Source of the DNA: Synanceia verrucosa
Taxonomy: Eukaryota > Chordata > Actinopteri > Perciformes > Synanceiidae
Direction: 5' to 3'
DNA: 64,000 nt
NCBI GenBank assembly: GCA_029721515.1
Contig: CM056561.1
Location: forward strand, 19,752,635-19,816,634
The notes below the pieces were generated by a model. It had not been told where the DNA came from and ran no database searches. It was given only the letters and a program-made list of their open reading frames with translations. Below are positions 21,169 to 32,700 of this stretch, one piece after another. A program made the translations under genes and the position numbers. Position 1 is the stretch's first letter; each line of letters opens with the position of its first letter.

Positions 21169-22125
21169 GTTTGGAGCTTGGTCTAAAAAAAAAATCCCTT
21201 CCTCATGCTTTACTATGAAAACCTCAGCAGCTACTGGCTCGCTCATTGGGTTTCTCCTGTCGGCCCTCCAGTCATGTGCCCTCTGTCTTTCTTCTCTTCC
21301 CTCTGAGTTCTGTGATGCGTCAAACCAACGTTCATCGTTTTACAGAACAGTAAGTCTTTTTAACAAGTCTACCTGACTACAGATTTCTAGGAAAATAAGC
21401 ATGCTTTTAGGTGCAGTTCGGTCACCCAGTTAACTATTTTACCCATGCAAGCATAATAAATCCTTGTCCTTTTTTGCCACAACATTTGCATCGGATATGC
21501 ATTCGAAATCACGGACCAGAAGGATGAATGCAAGGCAACAAAACCCCAGTAGTGGCGTTTCTAAAGTGTGATTTTAACAAAGCTGTCCCGTTAGAAAAAC
21601 AGAAAATAAGCCTTAGAAATAAAAAATAAAGCTTAGCATGTTGACAAGCTGGAGCGCAGTGGGGATGACCATATTGTTGCTTTGGTGAGTGTAAGGTGAT
21701 GGTGTTAATGTAGAGGATATACAGCACTGGGCTACCATGTTCTCTCACATTCTCAACCTCAGGTACACTGTATGCATTCTGACATTGGGTCGCATGATCG
21801 GAATATGAGTAGGCACTTTCTACATAAACACTCGGGAAATCAAATTCACATGATCAGTTGTGCAGAAAACAACAAAACAAACAAATATATCAGAGATATA
21901 TAGCCTAATACTTCTTTGACAAACATGACAACATTTGCAATAAACAAAACTGAAAGTTTTCAGTGGCACTTGGCTGGATAATCAAACGTCATTACTTTGA
22001 CACAGAATACACTTCCTGGTAGTTCTGATAGGAATATATGGTATAAATTAGGCAGCAACCTACAGACACCTCTGCACCAGCAGCTCATGCTCTCTCTCCG
22101 ATTGTTCCTACAGCCCAATCAAAAG

Positions 22126-22203
22126 TATGTATATATATATATACACATGTATATATACGTGTATATATATATATATATATACACACGTATATATATATAC
22201 GTG

Positions 22204-22235
<32 letters not shown>

Positions 22236-22274
22236 CGTATATATATGCGTGTATATATATATACATACATACAT
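22126..22274. repeat. Alternating TA/CA/CG purine-pyrimidine tract
   Basis: About 150 bases of TATATA blocks separated by ACACG or ACGTG steps, self-complementary in many registers. It can form Z-DNA or cruciforms as DNA and long hairpins as RNA. Confidence 0.9.
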
Positions 22275-24851
22275 TGCATGCCTCATAAATATAAATGGCA
22301 CTAGTGCACTGTTTTAGTTACTACAGTCATTTTGGCTCATTGACCCTGCATTGAGGCAAGCGTCAACTTTCAGTGCTGTCCCTCTGGATAGAATCAGTTT
22401 AGCACCTTTGACTGTCAGAACAGTTGGTTTTTGCAAAATGTTTTCAGCTGCTTCATAAAGAAATCAGTCATGAACAGTAGGCTACACGTTTCTCAACTTG
22501 ACATCCTTTTCTTTGTTCTTTTAAGACCCTGACAGCCCAGATCACAATGTATTTTTTTATTTTTTTATTTATTTATTTTTTTTTACAATTTTTATTACTA
22601 AAACACATTGTACTAGGAACATCCTGTCACCAGTTTATTACGGGGATCAGCCAAGAATTGATAAATCAATGCTCGCTGCAACGAAGCGTTAAAGTTAAAG
22701 AGGTGAATTAAATCTTCCTTGGTGACAGAGAGTAATTACACGGGTTGCTTTATAGGAACACTGTGGGCGAGGCTGCCAGTCTTTTAAGATCAGGCCAGAT
22801 AGCTCAGTTACACATTCCATTTGCAATGACAAACAAAAACAATACAATGCAAACTCTGCTATGGAGTATTCAGCGATGGTCAGATGCTTCTGTGGGGATG
22901 GTGGAGACATGAGACACTTAAATCCGTACTGCTTAAATACGACCCCATCTGCAAACTGTGTACCTTCTTGTTCCAGTGATCCTCGACCACTTGTGATCTC
23001 ATGGTCTTCAGTGCTAGTGTGTATTTCACTGTATGATTATCTGTCCTGCAAAAAAATTAACTTAATTCTCTTCTTAAGCTATATAGCATTCACATATATT
23101 GGCACCATTGGCAAAAGATTCTTGGTAGCCCAAAAACAACAACTAAAAAAAAAAGTAAACATACTTGTTTTAAGATAATTTTGCAGACTTCTCCTAACTC
23201 TAAATACAGTATTTTTTTTAAACTTTTTATATTGCAATAATATCATGCTTTAGCAAAAATGTTCTTTTCAAGAAAATCAAAACAAAATAAAATACTCTAA
23301 TAGTGAAATAGTTTTAATTTTACAGAGCATAGCCACTACTGCTTTTGTTGTTTTGTTTTTTTTCCCTTTTTGACTCTGTTCATACTTTTCATGCACATAG
23401 CTCATTTTTAACCCAGTTATTTACACTATTTACAAACAATAGAACCATACTTCTTAGGCATTCAAACAAAACTATACAAATATTCTGTTTTTGTCTCGTA
23501 CCTGTTTTTGACCCATTTTTAATGAATAAAATAATATATTTCTAAAATACAATCCCCCTTTGGGTAAATGTTTTTTTCCTACGTACTTTCAGCCTTCTTT
23601 ATATACAGAAATCGCTCAATTGTCAAAAATATGGATTTGTCAAACCCCTATTTTGGGACAAGCTTAGGGACCCCTCAAAGAATCTCTAAGACGTCAAGGC
23701 AATGTATGTGATCTTCCCCTCAGGAGCCTTCACAGGCTCTGAAGTTCATTTAAAAAGAACAGTAACAACCTGCATGACCATAAACATTACAACACAAAAT
23801 AGGCAAGTCCTTCTTCTCTTTTTAGGTTTCAGAGGATCAATCAACTGAACGAAGCAAAAATGAAAAAAGAAACGGGACAATGCTGGGATAGCTTCATACC
23901 TTACCGGGCAGAGAAGATGGAAACAAAAAGAAAACCAGAGGATAGGCTGAAAGACTAGACCGTAAGTACACAAGCAAAGACTTTTCTTGCCAAGAAGTCA
24001 TGCATCTTTTTTCTTGGTAGGAATCAACAACATAGAGTCTGAAGATACAGATCACCAATACATCGGACATGATGGAACAAATACATTGGACAGTATGGAA
24101 CAAATTCAAGTAATAAAGTGACAATATATACGATAAAGCATAGGTTCTTTTTTTTAAGAAATGGCAAAAACTGAAATATTTTACCCTTCCTCCCCCCACC
24201 CCATCTGCTTCTGCATAACCCCGGACTACATTCATTTTGTAGCTCCACCCGTGTGGGCAGACTGGTGGGGTAGAGCACAGCGGGACAGCTGGAGTTGTTG
24301 AGCTAAACTGAATATCATCTACAACAGAGGAGAGAAGTGGGCGTGTGGGTGACCAAGATATTTGGTTAGAAACAAAAATCCCTCTTCAAATGAACTGATT
24401 GGTCACATAAAAAAAGAAACACAAGAGTGTTTCTGCATGGTCTCCCTATCCTCTCAGATCTCCTGAAGCAGTCTTAAATCACGTCTCTTAAGGTCTGGAT
24501 GGACCTCCTCGGGCATGTCCTTGTCCATTTTGTTCACCTCACTGTCCCAAACCTCTTTGTGTTCAAAAAAGACAAAGCAATCCATGAAAAAGTGCAAAAA
24601 ATGCCATGAAGCAAATGTCCCCACCCCACCCGACCCTTTTTAGTTTATAATCACGTACAAGTTGCCACGCTCCAACCAGTCAGTGGAAAGAACGGATATG
24701 TGAAAAAATGCTGCTGTATATGTCATAGTAGTTGAACCAGTAACACTGCATTAGCAGTAATAATTGCAGTGCTTGCATTGATTTTTTTTCCATTTCTCTT
24801 GTAAAATGTCTCAGGTAAAAACAAAAAAAAAGAAAATTCAGGAGAGTGATG

Positions 24852-24915
24852 TCACATCGCGAGGGGGCCCTTCTGAGGGGTCTCATGTTCCCTGGCCCTT
24901 CTCAATTCTTTCACC
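24852..24915 (-). CDS. camta1: camta1 last exon, read in two frames
   Basis: Acceptor TGTTCCAG precedes base 24915. After the micro-exon the exon reads GERIEKGQGT and stops with TGA at 24885-24883. Without it, the same bases read VKELRRAREHETPQKGPLAM and stop with TGA at 24854-24852. The second form resembles CAMTA2 (RCRHRMRELKQNQELEG, as recalled), the first human CAMTA1. Both tails are 21 residues after RCRH. Confidence 0.85.
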
Positions 24916-26757
24916 CTGGAACACAGAGAGAAACAAACCTCCATGAACATCCACCACACAGACTGAGCCACAACTACCAGACAAACATTAAAACATGAAG
25001 TCAGCCCAGATCATCAGGAACTAGACAGCTGGCCTGCGAAAAAAAGACGTTGGTAAGGACTGAATTGAACTTTAGAATGAACAAAAAAGGATCATTACAG
25101 CATGATTACAGAACCATTACCATATTAAGCTATTGCATCTGGGATGAAATGCAATTTAATGACACAATAAATACCAGAAATCTTTCATTTTGAAGTGTCC
25201 CAACACAATGTGGTAATGATATCATGATGTACTATCATTACAATTATCATTCCAGATAAAATTAATAATTTCATAGTGGCACCCTGAAACCCAAAATGCA
25301 GCAGTGGTGCCCCATCAGATGTTGTGACTGCTCCTTTAATTTTTACAAATAAAGTTTGGAAAGTAGCATAGAACTTTCTTTACACTTTTTATGGTCTATA
25401 GGTTGAGGTTGACTAAGAGAAGTATTTCCAAACACAGCGGACAAGGCTGAGAAGAAATGCTATGTTTTTTAGGAACTTGATAAATGTGTCGTTGGCAGTT
25501 CACAAATGAAAGCCAGCAGAAGCTGGCGTGGGTTCACAGAAGAGATACGAGTCTCAAGTGTGCAAGCAAGAAGCGGTCAGCCTGTCAAGTATATGGTACC
25601 ATTGATTTTAACACAACAACCCCCATCAAGTAATGGATTTAGCCCTAATCTTATTCTCAACAGAAGGTACCTACTGCAACATTTATGTACTGAAGAGGGG
25701 GAGGCTATGTAGATGCAGAGTGTGTGTGTGTGTTTTGTACAGCTATCTTGGTGAGGACCGATTTTTGTCTGTTTGAGTATTAGATCATGGGAGTGAGGAC
25801 ATTTTTGTAAAGTGAGGACATTTTTGCTTGTCCTCACTTTCTGACAGACCTTTAAAGAGCTTTTTGAGGGTTAAGACTTGATTTTTGGGTTAAGGTTAGA
25901 ATTGGGCCTAGGTTAGGTTTAGGGTACGGGTTGGGGTTAGGCATTTATTTTTGATGGTTAAGGTTAGGGTAAGGGGCTAGGAAATGCATAATGTAAATGA
26001 ATGTCCTCAAAAGTATAGCTGTACAAACTTGTGTGTGTGTGTGTGCGTGCACACATCCTCTGGAGTACTCCCTGGAGGTATAAATCCATCACTGTATTCA
26101 AGTCCCAAAGGGTGTTGGAACCTACTGTTTTGTTTTCCTTCTGACCTCTAGCTGCTATAGCAGCTTCCTAACCTATATCACAGAACAGCTGCCATAAGAG
26201 GCGGTTACATCATTTTTCTCACCCGCTCTAAAAGCATGCTGCCCTATTTCAGGACATTATACAGCAGATATGGAAAAGTGTAAAAACATTAGGGGGTAAG
26301 TCGCCCTCCTAAGTCTGTTGAGTGGCTAGAAACAGGACACACGGCCAGTCAGACAGACAGACAGCAGGCCCATAGCATGCCTAAAGGTAGAAGAGCAAGG
26401 CTCATAATTGTCACCACTCGACATGCAGCAGAATAAAATATGACTGAAAAAAGGCTTCCCGTTCTCTCAAACTGGCTATCTGCATAACCACACAAAGCTT
26501 AAAAAAAAAAACATGAACAAAAAAGTAATTCCCATGGATAATTCCCAAAGACAGAGATAAAGAGAGTCAGAGGAGTGTCTGTTAAGTGTGGCAGTGATAT
26601 TGTCATTCATAAGCAGTTTGGTTAGTTCAAGAGAGGCTTTCTGCTCTTAATATGAGCTTCTCAGTCCACCTGTGGCTCCAGTTGGAAGCCTTCATGCAAG
26701 CAGGCATCAAGCAACAGTGATGGAGAAGGAGGCAAGGGTGGGTGTAGGGGATGAGAA

Positions 26758-26794
<37 letters not shown>

Positions 26795-29700
26795 AGATAA
26801 GTTTCTTATTAAAGAGTGAGAGTGAGAGACAGCGAGAGATAAGAGGGGGAGGGGGGGGGAGAGAGAGAGAGAGAAAGATAAAGAGAGAGGCACGAATTGA
26901 GTTGCTGAGGCTGCACTCACCCGCTTGAACAGTCTATGGTCCATCAAGGGGCTTGGCATAAACAGCAAAACAATACCAGACAGCTATTAGCACACAGTAG
27001 GCACAGTGAGGGGGGGAGGGTGGAGCTTAGGTGTTGGGAGACATTTTCTAACCACCCAATTTGTCCAACAAAGTACACAAAACAGAGTAATAGTTGAGAT
27101 GTTATGATGATTGTTAGACTAGTGGTTATTTCACCATATTCTTACTGATTAGCTCAAAGGGATTTTTCTCTTTTAGACCACGAACCAACCCGTGCAGTGA
27201 CTCTGAATGTGAAGCTGTATCTAGCCTGGGTGAAGTTGTGCATGTGTGTATAAATGGGTGTATAAATGTTCGTATGTGTGTGAGTCGGTGTCGGGGGTCT
27301 ACCTGTGGCGGCAGCGACGCAGGAACCTCATGATCTTCCTGGCAGCCTGATCCTGTCTCTTCGTGAGCAGACTGCCTCTGCAAAAAACACCAGGAACAGA
27401 GTAGTGTCTCACTGAGCAACACTGGACCACTGGCATACATCTCTGTTTACCTGAGTCACCTTTCAAAATGTTAAGGTTCCAAAAACTATAACAAAAGGAG
27501 TACTTTGATGATATTGTGTGATATCATGAGTTGGTGTCTTCACTATTGCCACTGAAAATTTAACTGACGTGACTCAGGCAGAAATCATGGCTATTCAAGT
27601 TATATTTGTTCATATTCACGTTATATTTCTTCTAATGAAACAAAGACTCAAGTAACATGATGTTAATTTACTACTGTTAACGTTAGTAAATTAACATCGT
27701 TACGTTAACGTTAGCTTGGTGGCTTGAATGAGTTATTTGCTGAAGTAGCTCATCACAATGAGCCATATCATCCAGTTTCTCCTGTGTAATAAAATAAAGG
27801 GGCATGATGGTATGTTTCATCGATAAAATTGAGGCTTTCTGCGCGTTTCACTAATGTTGTAACATTTGGAATAAAAATGTTTACGGCATAGAGTCATTTT
27901 TAGACATCTGTGGAAGTGTTAATTTAACACCTTTAAAGAACATAGTGATCCTTCAGCTTGCCTTGCCCTCAATAACTTTCATATGTAGTATGACACAGTG
28001 GTCTCTTCAGTTTCTTGCTGCATTAGGCAGCAGTAGAACATTCCAGTATTTGACCTACAGTATGTGGTGAGTGTCTACCTCAGTTTGTGCTGCACCAGGG
28101 CAGCAGCCGCCCCTCGGTGGTGGGGCTTCAGCCTGCCAAACTCCTTGTAGCTGCGGTAGTATTGCTGAATGAGCACGGCAGCCCTCCTGCTCTGCTGGAA
28201 CTTCTTCTGTTCGTGGTAGCTGCGGAATTTACTCTGGATAAGGATGGCGGCCTGCGTCATCTTCTTATAAAGTGCATACTGCCAACAACAACAACAACAA
28301 GACCACAGTGTCATGCTGTGCCGCATGTAAATGCATTAGTGCTACAGTATGGATTCACACTGAACACAAGAACAGAAGTTAAAGCTGAATGAATTCAGCT
28401 GCTGGTAGTGAATGTGTTTTACCTTCAAGGCTATCCATGTTAGCTTGCAAACAGAAAAGGGAAATGTTGTAAATGATGCACTAACGTACACTATTCTCAA
28501 AAACTGGAGAGTTGAAAAAATGTTGAAAAGCTTAATTCAATGTTTTTAGATAGTGAACTTGTGTAGATCTCTGTCTTCCAAAATACTATATTATTAATTA
28601 TACTGTGGACAAAAGAATGTATGTGACCATATCAGGAACACATCAATGCCTACCTGTTTGTATTTCTTGTAACAACGTTGAATAACAGCAGCAGCTACTT
28701 CCTGTTGCTCTCGGAGTGGCCGCCCCTGTTGGAGAGTAGAGTGGGATAGGTCAGAGGTCACAGTTGAACCTGCAGTTTACCACAAAGGACATTGGTTGCG
28801 CTGACAAGTCTCCCTGAGGTCTCCTGGTGGCCGGCATGTGAATGCCACCCTGGAATGAGGAGGAGGAGAAGGTAAACAGAGAGCCAAAGGTACCAACCAG
28901 AGGACAGGTGTAACAGACGACTGTAAAACGACAGTTTGCAATATGAAAACTCATTAAAAGTAGCTGGGGGTGGGTAGCAAGTTGAGGAATGGGTTCGGGC
29001 AGGGGAGGAAGGACTGGTGTGTGGGGAGCTAATTAAAAAAAAAAACAGGCAGTGGCAGGCTCCATACACCTAACTAAAAGAGTGAAACAGAGGCCAAGAG
29101 CCAGAGAGGAGAACATAAGCTTAATTGTGTCTAATTGGAGCAGGGATAAAGGGGACAGTGCAGTCGTTCCTCTAAGCAAGGCCATGCTCTGCTCAAGGCA
29201 CCTTCCCATGCTGAAACCACAGGGACATATTTGGATGTATTTCTGTTTATGTTGTGGTGTGTAATATAATCAGAGGAACAGAGAATGAGACAGTGGTAGA
29301 GATAGGTGAATAATATTAAGCATGATTAGAAACAGTGCATCCCCAGATGAAAGATACTAATGAACTATTTCACAAACCTGAACTGTACTGAGAAAATCTG
29401 AGCTTAGAAACAAATAAAAGTGAACCCTTCAACATCTCTCCAAAAGCCAGGACCATCTAACAATACCAAAAGCAGCAGAGCCCTGTCACTGCAGGCTGCA
29501 GTACACACACAGCATATGGCACCTGAGGGCCAGGCCTGTACCTTGTACTTGCGGAAGGCAGTTTGGACTAGGCGGGCAGCCTCATAGAGCTCTCTCTGCT
29601 CTGGATCTGACAGAGTCAGCTGGGCCAGGTCCCGCTCCACCTTGCTGTTGGAGGCATTGATGAACTCACTCCAGTCAGCCGGGGATGGGAGTGTCGACCT

Positions 29701-32700
29701 CTCTAGGGGCCCCTCTCTCAGTGGAGAACCCCCTGGACTGAGGCTGGGGTTGGATGATGGGGTCAGGGGTTCATTATATAGAGATCTAAGGAAAAAAGTC
29801 ACATATTTTTACTTTATTTCAGCCTCTTTCTCTCTTAAAAGTATACATGGAGTAGGAATGAATCAGGTAGTGAATATGCAAGCTTACACTACACCTGTCT
29901 ATGACACTTATGCTGTGTTCAAACTATGGACGACAAAAGCCAGAAAATGGCCAGTGTGACCATCTGCACACTGTCACTTTTAGTATGATCCACTTGTACG
30001 ATCTAACTTATAGTATAATCCTTAATTCATCCCACAACAATATACAAACATCTGTTCTGTAGCACACTAGTGGTGGATGTGGGAACCAAAGTCACAACAA
30101 ATTGAAAATACTTTTCACACTAAGTGCCAAATTTCCATGCCATATAAAGCAATTTAGCAACTGATAATAGAAAGAGTGTTCATTTGTTTGACTGCCTCTG
30201 AACTATAGAGAGTGTGGGTGTGAATTTAACTTAACTAAAAAAAAAAAACACTGTCAGAGATAATAAGCAATCCTGAGTCACTGCCCCTCCGTCAAATAAA
30301 ACAGCCTCTCTTTTTAAATTGACATCCCACTGGTTTACACTTTTGAATGCGTCATTGTAGCATTATGTTTGATACAAATGTGATGTTTCAACAGGATATA
30401 CTGTATACCAACTTGCAGTTCCATTCTGACTTTAAATAGGCACTATAATGTACAGTGTGTGCTATTGTATAAATGTGTTCCCTTTTTTGCTGTCCACCCA
30501 TTTTTGACAGTGCAGGAGTATAACCAACAAAGAAAAAATGATTAATGCAGTGGGGAGGTCACACGGTGCCCATGGCGCTCCTTACCGTAGGTGTATGATG
30601 CTCGGCAGCTGTTCCACATCTCCTAGATAGTTGGCCAGCCAGTTCATGGTGTTGCTGACCCCTGACGTGTCTAACGGCACAGAGTCGGCTGCAGTGAAGT
30701 TCTCCCTTTTGATTCTCTCTGGCGTGGCCTCAATGATGTGCTCTGCCAGAGTCATCATATTTGCCTGTTTTGTTGAGACAAACAAAGACAACTTGGGGAT
30801 GACCCACCTTGTCAACTATCGTTTACATAGTCATGTGACTACATACAATCTACATGTTAATTGTTTGGCCATGACACTGTTGGCTTTAATGCTAAATCAT
30901 GGGAGAAGAATAAAGATAAGGGTGATACTGTTAGAGGCTATCATTCCTAACCCAGCACTTCATCTGTTGGAGGAGTAGTTAGACTGAGATGGATGGCTGG
31001 AAGAATCCCTTGGCTATGGAAGCCGATCAATAGAGAGTTTATTATGCAGTGATGGTCATCGACAGAGTGCCAGGTTGGCTTGCCGCATGCCACCTACCTA
31101 ATGCAGAAGGCGGACATAAAAGAGGTGGTATGATGCCGCTGTGTCCAATTTAAATCTCTAGCTGCTTTGCTCTCTTCACTAATATTAATTCATAAACATG
31201 CCACCTTCCAAAGTGGAGAAATAGCCATACTGCAGCTGTGTATACTCACCTGCAGGTCATCCATCTGCGTGAGACAGTCCTGGTTCTCCAGATCTTCCCG
31301 ATAGGTTAACAGTTCTGCGTCAGCCATTTCTCTGTCAGCCATCACCAGCATGCCAAGCTGTTCCCGCTGACGTAACCGGTTTACTAGCTTCTCCTTCCCC
31401 AGGCTGCTGCCTCCACTGACCCCCATCGCCTTCCTCCCCATGCCGCTGCTAGAGAAACTCTCTCTGGAGGCCCATCTGGTCGTCCCCACGTTGCCTCCTG
31501 TAGACAGGCCCTTGTCTGAGCTCAGACCCTCTGAGGACAGGCTCTTGGGGCTAGAGGACAGCTTGTGGAGCTGTTGCTGCTCCAGGCTCAGAGGAACAGA
31601 CATGGCCTTGTCAGGCCGAGTCTGAAACAGCTCTGGGTTGGGTTTATGTTTTTTAGCTAGTGGGAGGTCTCTTTGGCCCTCGCTGCTGTAGTAGTTGGAG
31701 GGCTCTGACCTGGGCCTTCTCAAGTCTGCAAAAAACATTTCACAGTTAACTGCACAACGCACTAAAAAGACAGTGAGCCTAATTTACAATAAGAGCCGGG
31801 GGCAAAAAGAGAACTGCACTTGCCTGGATTGAGGCTTGTAGTGCTGGATGTGGTTGTAGTGGTGGCGGGACCTCCTTTCTTGCCGCTGGGTGCCATTCCA
31901 CTGTTGTTCGCCCAGCTGACCATCCAGCTGTCAGTGGTGGGGGTGTCGGGGGCCGGGGAGAAAGACATGCGAGTTGTGGGGGGTAGAGGGGCTGGCGGCT
32001 GCTGCTCTTCCCTTTGCAGCTGCTCCAGACATTCTGCCAATTTCGTGTGGCCACGAGATCGGGCAATTGAGAGAGGTAAGCGACCCAGAGAGTCTGGGAT
32101 AGCTAGGGCACGTCTGTCCCACTTATACAGGACCACTGCTGCCTCCAGGTGACCCAGTGCACATGCCCACATCTGCATGGAGAGCAAAGGCCCTTGTCAG
32201 AGTTAATGGGCTTCATTACACCAGACCACAAGTTTCTATCACGGCACATAAACAGACGAGGATTTTCTTGCTCACACTGTTCAAAACAACTTCAGCTCTC
32301 TTACCAGAGGTGTGCAGGAAAAGTGATCCACATTGAGAGGGTCCACTTCTAATTCTAAATCAATACTATCAGCATGTTTGGTGCTGGACGGAAGAGAGAA
32401 AACAATTAGCATCTCACTGCAATTTAGTGTGGTTGAACAGCAATTACAAACCATAGCGTCAACTTTCTACAGTGTTCTTACCGCCACTTGATGAGTGTCT
32501 GGATGAGGGTGGCGTAGCCCTGGCCTGCAGCCAGGTGAAGGAGTGTCATGCCTCTGAAGGTCTTGGAGTGGATTAAGTGTTTGGACTTGGCCCAGCATGC
32601 TCTGCTCATCATCTTCTCACAGACCACAACGACACGACTCTCAAAGGAGCTGCTGGCCTGCGTCTGACCAGATAAACACTTGCATACACAAAAGAGCCTA

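Larger units (their letters stand above)
19796..24851 (-). other. camta1: Probable camta1 3' UTR
   Basis: About 5 kb between the camta1 stop codons and the last minus-strand AATAAA. It is AT-rich, with no supported exons on either strand, and CAMTA1 genes are known to carry a 3' UTR of several kb. It contains an (AAAT)n tract at 21133-21168 and an unusual TA/CA/CG tract at 22126-22274. The length is inferred, not shown. Confidence 0.45.
24916..26920 (-). other. camta1: camta1 last intron (2.0 kb with micro-exon included)
   Basis: It contains an inverted-repeat element at 25735-26026 and a long purine-rich (CU-rich in the transcript) tract at 26753-26886 just after the micro-exon donor. Nothing else was recognised. 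Confidence 0.6.

Noticed and set aside
15189..24851. Search for VAMP3 or PER3, neighbours of UTS2 and CAMTA1 in human
   Set aside because: No recognisable SNARE or PAS coding segment on either strand between these genes.
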